The notes beneath the pieces are model-generated. The model was given only the letters and a program-made list of their open reading frames with translations. It did no database searches and was not told the origin of the DNA. From Microbacterium sp. APC 3901 (GTDB lineage: Bacteria > Actinomycetota > Actinomycetes > Actinomycetales > Microbacteriaceae): 64,000 nucleotides of DNA. The translations under genes were made by a program, and so were the position numbers. The stretch lies in contig NZ_JASDCU010000002.1 of NCBI RefSeq assembly GCF_030407765.1, positions 1-64,000 of the forward strand, in the 5' to 3' direction. Shown here piece by piece: positions 35,652-44,071 of the stretch; within the stretch, counting starts at the first letter, position 1; each line of letters starts with the position of its first letter.

Positions 35652-37175
35652 ATGTTGCTCTCGGAGCTCGTCTCCACCGCTGAAGAGGTCACCGCCACCG
35701 CATCGCGCCTCGCCAAGATCGATGCACTCTCGCGGTTGCTCGCGCGCGCGGATGCCGACGACGTCCCCACCCTCGTCGGGCTGCTCCTCGCGACACCGCG
35801 TCAGGGACGCCTGGGTGTGGGCTGGCGCGGGATCTCCGCCCTCGAGGTGACGCACGCCGACGAGCCGTCCCTGTCGATCAGTGACGTCGACACGGCGTTC
35901 GAGGCTCTGTCCCGCGCGGCGGGCTCGGGGTCTGCAGCCGCCCGGACCGATCTGCTCTCCGCTCTCGCCGGCCGCGCCACGGCCGCCGAATGGGATCTCC
36001 TGTCGCGCGCGATGCTCGGCGAACTGCGCACGGGTGCGCTCGGCGGCGTGCTGCTCGACGCGATCGCTCGCGCCTCTGATCGCCCCGCGGCATCCGTGCG
36101 ACGAGCAGCGATGCTGTCCGGCGACCTGGGTGACACGGCGGTCATCGCCCTCACAGGCACGGCGGCCGAGCTCGAGGCGGTGGGCCTCGTGGTCGGGCGG
36201 CCCGTGCTGCCGATGCTCGCCTCGACCGCCGCGACTCCGACCGCGGCCCTCGAGGTCACGGGCAGGGCGTCCGTCGAATACAAGCTCGACGGAGCGCGCA
36301 TCCAGGTGCACCGCAGCGGCGACGAGGTGAGCGTGTACACCCGCAGCCTGGCTGACATCACACACCGTGTGCCCGAGATCGTCGAGATCGTGCGAGGTCT
36401 TCCCGCCCACGACCTGATCCTCGACGGTGAGACCCTGTCGCTCGACGAAGACGGCGGTCCGCGGCCGTTCCAGGAGACGATGTCGCGGTTCGGCGCCGAC
36501 GTGTCTCGCGACCTCGTGCTGCGCCCCTGGTTCTTCGACGTACTGCACGTCGACGGCCGCGATCTGCTCGACGAGCCGCTCTCGACCCGCCTGGCGGAGC
36601 TCGAACGCGTCGCGGGCGAGTGGCGGATGCCGGGCATCGTGACCGACGATTCCGCAGCCGCCGAGCAGCTGTCCCGTGACGCATTGAGCGCCGGGCACGA
36701 GGGTGTGCTCGTCAAGGGAATCGACGCTCCCTACTCGGCAGGGCGTCGCGGCAAGTCCTGGGTCAAGGTCAAGCCCGTACTCACCTACGACCTGGTCGTG
36801 CTCGGAGCCGAGTGGGGCTCGGGCCGACGACAGGGGTGGCTGTCGAACCTCCATCTCGGCGCACTCGATCCGAGCGGAGAGTTCGGCGAGCCGGGTGGAC
36901 TCGTGATGGTCGGCAAGACGTTCAAGGGTCTGACCGACGAGCTGCTGCGCTGGCAGACCGAGCAGTTCCCGGAGTTCGAAACACGGCGCACGCAGTCGAC
37001 GGTGTTCCTACGCCCCGAGTTCGTGGTCGAGATCGCGATCGACGGCGTCCAGCGCTCTCCGCGCTACCCCGGGGGCATCGCGCTGCGCTTCGCACGCGTC
37101 AAGGCCTACCGCCCCGACAAGACCGTCGCAGACGCCGACACGATCCAGACTCTGCGCTCACTGCAGCGCGGCTGA
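35652..37175 (+). CDS. ATP-dependent DNA ligase (LigB/archaeal-type)
   Basis: A 507-residue ligase. The helical DNA-binding N-terminal domain (1-195) is followed by the adenylation domain with the nucleophile Lys211 in EYKLDGARIQVHR. LILDGETLSL (motif III), EGVLVKG (IV) and WVKVKP (V) follow, then a C-terminal OB domain. It seals nicks using ATP. No Ku or LigD-type polymerase domain is present, so this is not the NHEJ ligase. CAGACT lies six bases before the ATG and there is no Shine-Dalgarno, pointing to a leaderless transcript. It lies 80 bases after the paa operon and is convergent with the next gene, ending eight bases from it. Confidence 0.88.
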   Translation: MLLSELVSTAEEVTATASRLAKIDALSRLLARADADDVPTLVGLLLATPRQGRLGVGWRGISALEVTHADEPSLSISDVDTAFEALSRAAGSGSAAARTDLLSALAGRATAAEWDLLSRAMLGELRTGALGGVLLDAIARASDRPAASVRRAAMLSGDLGDTAVIALTGTAAELEAVGLVVGRPVLPMLASTAATPTAALEVTGRASVEYKLDGARIQVHRSGDEVSVYTRSLADITHRVPEIVEIVRGLPAHDLILDGETLSLDEDGGPRPFQETMSRFGADVSRDLVLRPWFFDVLHVDGRDLLDEPLSTRLAELERVAGEWRMPGIVTDDSAAAEQLSRDALSAGHEGVLVKGIDAPYSAGRRGKSWVKVKPVLTYDLVVLGAEWGSGRRQGWLSNLHLGALDPSGEFGEPGGLVMVGKTFKGLTDELLRWQTEQFPEFETRRTQSTVFLRPEFVVEIAIDGVQRSPRYPGGIALRFARVKAYRPDKTVADADTIQTLRSLQRG

Positions 37176-37182
37176 GCCTACG

Positions 37183-37692
37183 TCAGGCCGACGGCGCGAG
37201 CCCGAGATCCTCTTCACGCACCGTGCCCTGGAACGACCACGGGAAGTCGATCCACAGATCGGTGTCCTTCCACGCGTAGTCGGGCTGGATGATGGTCGAC
37301 GGCTTGGTGTAGATCGTGACCGACCGCACGTCTGCCCCCTTGTCCTCGAGCAGCTGCACCGCGAGTGCGAGCGTACGGCCCGAGTCGGCGACGTCGTCGA
37401 CGAGCAGCACGCGACGACCGTCGAGATAGGCCATGTCGAGTTCGGGCGGCAGCACCTCCGGAGCATCGAGCACCGTGCCGATGCCGGTGTAGAACTCGAC
37501 GTTGATCGCGCCGCAGTTCTTGGCGCCGAGACCATAGGCGATGGCACCGGCGGGCAGCAGACCGCCGCGGGCGATGGCCACCACGACCTCGGGCATGAAG
37601 CCGCTCTCGAGGATGCCGCGCGCGAGATCCCGCGTCGCAGATCCGAAGCCGTCCCAGGTGAGCGTCTCGCGCTCGATCGATGCATCCGTCAT
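37183..37692 (-). CDS. Phosphoribosyltransferase family protein
   Basis: A 169-residue type-I phosphoribosyltransferase fold. The PRPP loop is RRVLLVDDVADSGRTLALAV near residue 90. VVAIARGGLLPAGAIAYGLG near residue 35 supplies the pyrophosphate loop, and FPWSFQ lies near the C-terminus, as in xanthine-guanine-type enzymes. Such proteins attach purine bases to PRPP in salvage. ATG 37692 fits the fold's start; an ATG 39 bases upstream is possible, and neither has a strong ribosome site. Which base it uses cannot be read. Confidence 0.8.
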   Translation of the reverse strand: MTDASIERETLTWDGFGSATRDLARGILESGFMPEVVVAIARGGLLPAGAIAYGLGAKNCGAINVEFYTGIGTVLDAPEVLPPELDMAYLDGRRVLLVDDVADSGRTLALAVQLLEDKGADVRSVTIYTKPSTIIQPDYAWKDTDLWIDFPWSFQGTVREEDLGLAPSA

Positions 37693-37740
37693 CGTCTCAT
37701 TCTTCCCCACTGCCGCTCGTCGTCCGGCCATGTCGTCGCC

Positions 37741-38586
37741 TCAGCCGAGGCGCGTGATCTCGACAGAGACGAACAGCTCCGACGCACTCGGCCCGGCGTA
37801 CACGCCGCGGAGCGGAGCGACATCGGCGTAGTCGCGACCGTGGCCGACGTAGACGTGCGATTCGCCGATGTCGACCAGGTTGGTGGGGTCGTAGCCGCGC
37901 CACTCACCGGAGTACCACTCCACCCAGGCGTGCGATTCCCCCGTCACCGACTGGCCGATCGCGGCCTTTGGGTCGGGGTGGAGATACCCCGACACGTACC
38001 GCGCCGGGATCCCCGCGGCGCGCAGCACACCGAGAGCCACATGAGCGATGTCCTGACAGACTCCGGATCGCGCAGGCCAGGCGTCGCGCGCCGTCGAGCC
38101 CACGCCGGTGACGCCGCTGCGGTACTCCATCGCCTCCCCGACCGCGCGGCAGATGTCGAGCGCGGTCTCGTCCACGCCGCCGCCCTCCGCCTCGAAGTGC
38201 AGGGCGAGATCGCGCATCTCGTCGTCCGGAGCGGTGGCGGGGGTCTGCGCGACGCACTCGGCCAGCGCGAGCGACTGCGGAATCCGGGCTTCCAGCTCAT
38301 CCCAGTCGATCCCGGACGTCGCCGCAGGCACCGGTCGGACATCGACCACGCTCGTCGCCGTGACCGAGAGCATCTGATGAGGGGTCAGCAACTCGAACGT
38401 CGACACCCGCGTGTCCCAGTAGTCGGAGTAAGAGTGCTGGGTGGCCGTCGGCGAGATGTCGAGTGTCGCCTGCAGCACGAACTGACCCTCGCGAGAGTGC
38501 GGCAGCATCCGCGCCTCGTTGTACGACGCCGTCGCCGGCTGCTCGTAGCGGAAGCCCGTGCGGTGCACGATCTTGAGGCGGCTCAC
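37741..38586 (-). CDS. Transglutaminase-like cysteine protein (partner of the ATP-grasp/alpha-E pair)
   Basis: A 281-residue protein with an N-terminal beta domain (HRTGFRYEQPATASYNEARMLP) and a papain-like transglutaminase core. The catalytic triad is Cys177 in SGVCQDIAHVAL, His219 in GESHAWVEW and Asp233 in YDPTN. All three residues are intact. GTG 38586 overlaps the alpha-E stop as GTGA. In bacteria this set (permuted ATP-grasp, alpha-E, transglutaminase) recurs as a unit and has been proposed to make and break peptide-like bonds. Here the protein would be the peptidase/transferase arm. No substrate is known. Confidence 0.85.
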   Translation of the reverse strand: MSRLKIVHRTGFRYEQPATASYNEARMLPHSREGQFVLQATLDISPTATQHSYSDYWDTRVSTFELLTPHQMLSVTATSVVDVRPVPAATSGIDWDELEARIPQSLALAECVAQTPATAPDDEMRDLALHFEAEGGGVDETALDICRAVGEAMEYRSGVTGVGSTARDAWPARSGVCQDIAHVALGVLRAAGIPARYVSGYLHPDPKAAIGQSVTGESHAWVEWYSGEWRGYDPTNLVDIGESHVYVGHGRDYADVAPLRGVYAGPSASELFVSVEITRLG

Positions 38587-39509
38587 AGTGCCTCTCCGAT
38601 CCACACCGGCACCGCGATCGACGGGAAGTACCGCTCCCTGATCGCGTCACTCGCGACAGACATCCCCACCTGGACCTCCTCCATGCTCTCCGACAGCCGG
38701 TGCACGGTGTCAGCGATCGGTCGGTACTCCAGCTCCGACCGCAAGCGGCCGAGCACGCGATGGGCCCGGTCGGGCACCCCGAACGCACCCGCCGGATCGA
38801 TGCCGCGCAGGCACTCCTCGGCCTGCAGGATGCTCGAGAGCACCGAGCGGGGGAACAGGCGGTCGATCAGGAGGAACTCCACCGCGGAAGCGCCCGTCGG
38901 CACCGCTCGATGGCTGCGCAGATGGGCTTCGTAGGCTCCGCAGCTGCGCAGCAGCGTCGTCCAGCTCGGACCACCCGCCTCGGTCAGCGATCGCGTCGCC
39001 AGCAGACGAGCGGTCATGTCGGCGCGCTCGATCGAGCGGCCGAGCACGAAGAAGTGCCACGCCTCATCACGGCTCGTCGACGAGTCGACGACACCGAAGG
39101 CCAGCGCCGAGCGATCGCGCACCCACCGGAAGAACGGATGCGTCTTGTCTGAGGCGATGCGGCGCGGCATCCGCGCGTTCGACTCGTTGAGCGTCTCCCA
39201 GAGGTCGGTCGAGATGATCTCCCGCGCACGGCGTGCGTTCTCCCTGGCGGAAGCGATCGAGTGGGCGATCGACGCGGAGTGCTCGCGGTCGAGCGCGAGC
39301 AACCGCACCACGTCGTCACGGCTCAGCACCGCGTCGTCGTCCGCGGTCGTCCCCATCACCGAGAGCAGCGCACGACAGGCCGTGTCCTCTTCGACCCACG
39401 GGTCTTCGAGCAGCAGCTGGAGGTGCACGTCGAGAATGCGCGCGGTGCCGTCGGCCCGCTCGACGTAGCGGCCGATCCAGAACAGCGCCTCGGCGATGCG
39501 GCTCAGCAT
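38583..39509 (-). CDS. Alpha-E domain-containing protein
   Basis: A 308-residue all-helical protein. It starts MLSRIAEALFWIGRYVERADGTARILDVHLQLLLED, the characteristic opening of the alpha-E (DUF403) family, and a second ERADMTARLL-type repeat lies near residue 165 (FVLGRSIERADMTARLLATRSL). The helical repeats carry conserved Glu/Arg pairs. It lies between the ATP-grasp and transglutaminase genes with overlaps on both sides (seven and four bases), so the three are made together. GGAGG precedes ATG 39509, inside the coding tail of the ATP-grasp gene. Its biochemical role is not established. Confidence 0.85.
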   Translation of the reverse strand: MLSRIAEALFWIGRYVERADGTARILDVHLQLLLEDPWVEEDTACRALLSVMGTTADDDAVLSRDDVVRLLALDREHSASIAHSIASARENARRAREIISTDLWETLNESNARMPRRIASDKTHPFFRWVRDRSALAFGVVDSSTSRDEAWHFFVLGRSIERADMTARLLATRSLTEAGGPSWTTLLRSCGAYEAHLRSHRAVPTGASAVEFLLIDRLFPRSVLSSILQAEECLRGIDPAGAFGVPDRAHRVLGRLRSELEYRPIADTVHRLSESMEEVQVGMSVASDAIRERYFPSIAVPVWIGEAL

Positions 39510-41197
39510 CCTGCTCCTCCCTGCTGCTGCTGCTGCTGTTGTTGTTGCTGCTGTTGCTGCTGGTGGTGCCGCAACTCGAGGTCCTCGTCCTGCGGCGACG
39601 AGAGGAAGGGCGGGTGCGGGTCCTCGCGCGCCGGCGCCACGACGGCGATCGCTCCGGTGGCGAGCGACACCTCGGCCGCCGCCGCGTCCGGGTCGCCCTC
39701 CACGGTCGTCGTCGGTCCGGTCAACAGTGACGGGTCCAGCACCCAGGTGTCCTTGGATCCGCCGCCCTGGCTGGAGTTCACGACGAGCTGCCCCTCGGGC
39801 AGCGCCACCCTGGTGAGACCGCCGGGCAGCACCCAGATATCGTTCCCGTCGTTCACGGCGAAGGGACGCAGGTCGACGTGTCGCGGGCGGAATCCGTCTT
39901 CCACGAGTGTCGGAATCGTCGACAGCTGCACGACCGGCTGGGCGATCCACCCGCGAGGATCCGCCCGCAGCGACGTGCGCAGCTCATCCAGCGTCTTGCG
40001 CGACGCATCGGGTCCGACGACCAGCCCCTTTCCCCCTGAGCCGTCGACCGGCTTCACCACCAGCTCCTCGAGCCTGTCGAGCACCTCTTCGAGCGCACCC
40101 GGGTCCTCGAGCCGCCAGGTGTCGACGTTCGGGATCACCGGCTCCTCCCCCAGGTAGTAGCGGATCAGGTCGGGCACGTATGTGTAGACGAGCTTGTCGT
40201 CGGCCACGCCGTTGCCCACGGCGTTCGCGAGCGTGACGTTGCCGAGACGAGCGGCGAGCATCAGACCTGGGGCGCCCAGCACAGAATCGGGGCGGAACTG
40301 CTGCGGGTCGAGGAACTCGTCGTCGACCCGCCGGTAGATCACGTCCACCCGAGTGGGGCCGGCGGTCGTGTGCATCCATACCCGCCCGCCCGAGCAGAAC
40401 AGGTCGCGCCCCTCGACGAGCTCGATGCCCATCATGCGCGCGAGCAGGGTGTGCTCGTAATAGGCCGAGTTGTGGACGCCGGGGGTCAGCACCACGACCG
40501 TCGGATCATCGACACCGTCAGGAGCAGCCGCACGCAGCGCCTGCAGGAGGCGGCCGGGGTAGTCGACGACCGGGCGAACCCGGAGACTCGTGAACAGCTC
40601 GGGAAGCGTCTGCGCCATCACGCGCCGATTCGCCAGCACGTAGCTCACGCCGCTCGGCACGCGTACGTTGTCTTCGAGCACGCGCCAGGCTCCGCGCTCG
40701 TCTCGGATGACGTCGATGCCGGCGACGTGGATGCGCACCCCGTTCGCTCCGACGATCCCGGCCGCCTGACGGTGGAAGTGCGCGGACGAGCTGATCAGCG
40801 ACGCGGGGATCACGCCGTCATGCACCGCGAGCTGCGGCCCGTAGACGTCGGCGAGGAACGCTTCGAGAGCCCGCACACGCTGCGTGACGCCCGACTCGAC
40901 GTAGCGCCAGTCATCGGCGGCGACCACCCGAGGGACCACGTCGAGCGGGAACGGGCGTTCCTCCCCGGCGAAATCGAACGTGACGCCCTGCGCGAGATAC
41001 GAGCTGGCGAGGGCGTCGGTGCGCGCCCTCAGCTCGGCATCGTCCATCGCCGCGAGCGCCGGGTACATGTCCTGATAGGGCAGGCGCACGCCCTCACCGC
41101 CGGGCGGCGCGTCTGCGGGGAACATCTCGTCCCACGGCGCCGCGCCCGCCCGCTGCGGCGACTGACGCGAGGTGTATCCGTCGAACAGTGACTCCAT
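39503..41197 (-). CDS. Circularly permuted ATP-grasp protein with polyglutamine tail
   Basis: A 564-residue protein of the permuted ATP-grasp type-2 (DUF404/DUF407) family. Recognisable pieces are DVVPRVVAADDWRYVESGVTQR, GVRIHVAGIDVIRDERGAWRVLEDN, YVLANRRVMAQTLPELF and the ATP loop VVKPVDGSGGKGLVVG near residue 395. Then come RPRHVDLRPFAV and NSSQGGGSKDTWV near 490. This family is thought to ligate amino or peptide groups with ATP. The C-terminus adds an acidic stretch and then His-His, 14 glutamines and Gly-Gly-Ala-Gly-Cys. ATG 41197 starts the usual MESLFDGY N-terminus; GAGGAA lies somewhat far upstream. It opens the three-gene unit. Confidence 0.87.
   Translation of the reverse strand: MESLFDGYTSRQSPQRAGAAPWDEMFPADAPPGGEGVRLPYQDMYPALAAMDDAELRARTDALASSYLAQGVTFDFAGEERPFPLDVVPRVVAADDWRYVESGVTQRVRALEAFLADVYGPQLAVHDGVIPASLISSSAHFHRQAAGIVGANGVRIHVAGIDVIRDERGAWRVLEDNVRVPSGVSYVLANRRVMAQTLPELFTSLRVRPVVDYPGRLLQALRAAAPDGVDDPTVVVLTPGVHNSAYYEHTLLARMMGIELVEGRDLFCSGGRVWMHTTAGPTRVDVIYRRVDDEFLDPQQFRPDSVLGAPGLMLAARLGNVTLANAVGNGVADDKLVYTYVPDLIRYYLGEEPVIPNVDTWRLEDPGALEEVLDRLEELVVKPVDGSGGKGLVVGPDASRKTLDELRTSLRADPRGWIAQPVVQLSTIPTLVEDGFRPRHVDLRPFAVNDGNDIWVLPGGLTRVALPEGQLVVNSSQGGGSKDTWVLDPSLLTGPTTTVEGDPDAAAAEVSLATGAIAVVAPAREDPHPPFLSSPQDEDLELRHHQQQQQQQQQQQQQQGGAGC
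39521..39562. repeat. CAG/CAA trinucleotide tract encoding 14 glutamines
   Basis: Forty-two bases of CTG/TTG on the plus strand (CAG/CAA in the minus-strand gene) give 14 consecutive Gln codons: ten CAG and four CAA. The tract sits just before the ATP-grasp stop and upstream of the alpha-E ribosome site. Slippage by whole units would change tail length without a frameshift. Mixed codons suggest some selection to keep it. Confidence 0.9.
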
Positions 41198-41270
41198 GGC
41201 CGCATGTTTCCTCGTCGCCGTTTCGGCGGTGTTACGCGCGCGAGTCAGCGCCGCGTCGGCGCGGGCGCGA

Positions 41271-41321
41271 TATGATCGACCGTCCGGCGCTCTCTGACGT
41301 CGGTGCCTGAAAAAGAGGCAC
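41271..41321 (+). promoter_or_regulatory. Promoter -10 and leader hairpin before the ThDP enzyme gene
   Basis: TATGAT at 41271-41276 is a near-consensus -10 without a good -35. Downstream, GTGCCT-GAAAAAG-AGGCAC (41303-41321) is a 6-bp hairpin in the predicted leader, about 80 bases ahead of the start codon. It is AT-rich in the loop. It may be an operator or an RNA element; I do not recognise a known riboswitch. Confidence 0.45.
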
Positions 41322-41400
41322 GAAGCTCCCCACGATGACGCGGGGGCGAGACACATACGGAATACGAATGTTCTCCGTCCCTGTCTCGAAAGGCTCTCGC

Positions 41401-43155
41401 ATGCCCTCCGTCTCCGCGCACGTCGCACTCACTCTCGCCCAGCACATCGACGCCGTCTTCGGCGTGATGGGCAACGGCAACGCCTACTTCCTCGACGCGA
41501 TCGAGACCCGGACGGATGCCGTGTTCACGGCCGTCCGTCACGAGCAGGGCGCGGTGGTCGCCGCCGATGCGCACTTCCGGGCGTCGGGGCGGATCGCCGC
41601 AGGCACCTCGACCTACGGCGCAGGCTTCACCAACACACTCACTGCCCTGGCCGAGGCCGTGCAGGCGCACGTGCCGCTCGTGCTCGTGGTGGGCGACGAG
41701 CCGACCTCCGGCCCTCGGCCGTGGGATGTCGACCAGATCGCCCTGGCCTCGGCCGTCGGCGCACGCACCTATACGGTCGGGCACGCGGATGCCGCAGCGA
41801 CCACCGTGATCGCGATCGAGCACGCCCTGACCTACCGCGTGCCCGTCGTGCTCGCCATCCCGTATGACGTGGCATCGCTCGAGGCCGGTCCGGTGCCCGA
41901 GGCGCCGGCGCCCCGCATCCCCGCCCCGCTCGCTCCGCGCGGCGAGTTCGCCGAGGGCACGCTCGACGAGATCGCCGAGGCCCTGAGCGGCGCCTCCCGC
42001 CCCTTCCTGCTCGCCGGCCGCGGCGCCTGGCTGGCGGGCGCAGGCACCGCGCTGGGCGAGTTGGCAGCTCTGACCGGCGCACTCACCGCGTCGTCGGCGC
42101 TGGGCCGCGGCGTCTTTCCCGAGAGCCAGTACGACCTCGGCGTCACGGGAGGCTTCGGAGCCGACGGCGCCATGGAACTCGTGCGCACGGCCGACGTCGC
42201 AGTCGTCTTCGGCGCCTCGCTGAACCAGTTCACGATGCGGTTCGGTGAGCTCTTCGCTCCGGGCACCAGGGTGTTCCAGGTCGACATCGCCCCGGCGGCC
42301 ACCCACCCGCACGTCGGCGGCTTCGTCCGTGCCGACGCGCGGGTCGCGGCAGAGGCGCTCGTCGCCCGGGTCAGCTCTCGGCTCTCGGCTCTCGCCCCGG
42401 CCGCCGAGCAGGATTTCGGGGCTGAATCGCGCCCGGCCGAGACGCCGTCCGTCGCGCATGGCGCGTCGCACCCGGCATCCGACGGTCTGCTCGGGCAGCC
42501 GTGGCGCGAGACCGTCGACGTCGCGGCCGCCCGAGCGTACGACGAGGGCGACGACCTCGCACCTGACGGTCGTCTCGATCCCCGCTCGGCTGCGCGTCGT
42601 ATCGCCGAGCTGCTGCCGGAAGACCGCGTGGTCGTCTCTGACGGAGGTCACTTCATCGGCTGGGCGAACATGTACTGGCCGGTCGAGGCACCCGATCGCA
42701 TGATGATGGTCGGCACCGCGTTCCAGTCGATCGGGCAGGGCTGGCCGAGTGTCGTCGGTGCGGCCCTCGCCCGCCGCGATTCGACGGTCGTCCTCACCTC
42801 GGGTGACGGAGGCGGGCTCATGGCGATCGCCGACCTCGAGTCCGCCGTCCGAGCGGCGGCGGGCCGCGGCATCGCCGTGATCTGGAACGATGCCGCCTAC
42901 GGCGCCGAGGTCAACCTCTACGGGCTGAAGGGGCTCGCCGAAGGACCGATGCTCATTCCCGAGGTCGACTTCGCGGCGTTCGGCGCCGCGGTCGGTGCCG
43001 AGGGCGTCGTCGTCAAGACCCTCGCCGATCTCGACCGACTCGGCACGTGGGCGCAGGAGGATGCCGCGACACGGCGCTTCCTGCTGCTCGACCTTCGCAT
43101 CTCGGGCGAGGTCATCGCGCCGTACCAGCAGGAGATCATCCGCGTGAACTCCTGA
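41401..43155 (+). CDS. Thiamine diphosphate-binding enzyme (acetolactate-synthase-like superfamily)
   Basis: A 584-residue three-domain ThDP enzyme. The N-terminal Pyr domain has the cofactor-activating Glu in VRHEQGAVVAADA and continues with STYGAGFTNTLTALAEA. The central domain binds no obvious FAD, and the C-terminal PP domain has TSGDGGGLMAIADLES...WNDAAYGAE (GDG to N). Overall it resembles IlvB, indolepyruvate/benzoylformate-decarboxylase relatives, but the glycine-for-serine context and the gapped central domain make the reaction uncertain. ATG 41401 is chosen for AAAGG about eight bases upstream; in-frame ATG 41368 and GTG 41335 are alternatives. No small regulatory subunit or ilv gene lies nearby, so it is probably not acetolactate synthase. 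Confidence 0.75.
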   Translation: MPSVSAHVALTLAQHIDAVFGVMGNGNAYFLDAIETRTDAVFTAVRHEQGAVVAADAHFRASGRIAAGTSTYGAGFTNTLTALAEAVQAHVPLVLVVGDEPTSGPRPWDVDQIALASAVGARTYTVGHADAAATTVIAIEHALTYRVPVVLAIPYDVASLEAGPVPEAPAPRIPAPLAPRGEFAEGTLDEIAEALSGASRPFLLAGRGAWLAGAGTALGELAALTGALTASSALGRGVFPESQYDLGVTGGFGADGAMELVRTADVAVVFGASLNQFTMRFGELFAPGTRVFQVDIAPAATHPHVGGFVRADARVAAEALVARVSSRLSALAPAAEQDFGAESRPAETPSVAHGASHPASDGLLGQPWRETVDVAAARAYDEGDDLAPDGRLDPRSAARRIAELLPEDRVVVSDGGHFIGWANMYWPVEAPDRMMMVGTAFQSIGQGWPSVVGAALARRDSTVVLTSGDGGGLMAIADLESAVRAAAGRGIAVIWNDAAYGAEVNLYGLKGLAEGPMLIPEVDFAAFGAAVGAEGVVVKTLADLDRLGTWAQEDAATRRFLLLDLRISGEVIAPYQQEIIRVNS

Positions 43156-43182
43156 CGGTGCACGATCGCTAGGCTCTTCGTC

Positions 43183-44037
43183 ATGACGGATGATCCCGGT
43201 GTCCTGAGATACAGCGCCTTCGCGGCGACCTCAGACGGGGGGAACCCCGCGGGGGTCGTGCTCGACGCCGGCGGGCTGTCCGACGAGCGGATGCAGCGGA
43301 TCGCCACCGACGTCGGATTCTCCGAGACCGCGTTCCTCGTCGGTCGCACGGACGACTCCGGTGTGCCGCGATATCGAGCACGCTACTTCTCCCCGGCTGC
43401 GGAGGTTCCGTTCTGCGGTCACGCGACCGTGGCGACGGCCGTAGCCCTCGCCGAACGAGACGGCCCCGGCGAGGTCGTGTTCGACACGAACGCGGGTGCG
43501 GTGGCGCTGCGGTCGGTCGTGGAGGAGAACGGCGCGGTGACCGTGTCGTTCACCAGCGTCGAACCGCAGGTGCGCGACCTCGACCCCGAGGTGCTCACAC
43601 GCCTGCTCCACGCGCTCGGCCTCGCCGAGACGGACCTCGATGCGCGCTTCCCCGCGAAAGAGGCGTTCGCCGGCAACTGGCATCCGATCCTGGTCATCGA
43701 CGACCGCGAGCTGTTCGACCAGTTCCGCTTCTCACCCGCAGAGGTCGCCGCGCTCATGCGCGAGAACGGCTGGCTGGGCACCGTCACCGTGCTGCACTCC
43801 GTCGGCCCTGCCGATTTCGACGCCCGCAATCTCTTCCCCGTCGGTCGCATCACCGAAGACCCGGCGACCGGCTCGGCCGCGGCATCCAGCGGAGCGTATC
43901 TGCGCGCGCTCGGCCACCCGGAGACCATCGTGCGCATCCACCAGGGCGCGCATGTCCGGCGACCGAGCCTGCTCACGGTCTCGATCCCGCCGACCGGCGG
44001 GATCGAGGTCTCGGGCGGTGCGACGCTGCTCGGCTGA
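43183..44037 (+). CDS. PhzF family isomerase/epimerase
   Basis: A 284-residue diaminopimelate-epimerase-like two-domain protein. The catalytic acid is Glu48 in GFSETAFLV, and RYFSPAAEVPFCGHATVATA and ITEDPATGSAAAS are the family's paired glycine-rich loops. PhzF homologues isomerise trans-2,3-dihydro-3-hydroxyanthranilate in phenazine makers, but most members have unknown substrates. No phenazine genes are near. TAGGCT ends seven bases before the ATG and there is no ribosome site, so the mRNA is probably leaderless and the gene has its own promoter, 28 bases after the ThDP enzyme. Confidence 0.85.
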   Translation: MTDDPGVLRYSAFAATSDGGNPAGVVLDAGGLSDERMQRIATDVGFSETAFLVGRTDDSGVPRYRARYFSPAAEVPFCGHATVATAVALAERDGPGEVVFDTNAGAVALRSVVEENGAVTVSFTSVEPQVRDLDPEVLTRLLHALGLAETDLDARFPAKEAFAGNWHPILVIDDRELFDQFRFSPAEVAALMRENGWLGTVTVLHSVGPADFDARNLFPVGRITEDPATGSAAASSGAYLRALGHPETIVRIHQGAHVRRPSLLTVSIPPTGGIEVSGGATLLG

Positions 44038-44071
44038 CACGAGCAGCGCCACGGTGCGTTAGCCTTCCGGG

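Noticed and set aside
35652..37175. NHEJ ligase LigD
   Set aside because: No polymerase or nuclease domain and no Ku gene nearby. The layout is that of a stand-alone archaeal-type ligase.
39503..39562. The CAG/CAA tract taken as a sequencing or frameshift artefact
   Set aside because: The frame stays open through the tract and ends in a stop that overlaps the next gene's start in the usual way. The tract length is a multiple of three and the codons are mixed.
41401..43155. Acetolactate synthase large subunit (ilvB)
   Set aside because: No ilvN-type small subunit or branched-chain gene is adjacent, and the central domain does not clearly show the FAD-binding pattern. Only the superfamily is supported.
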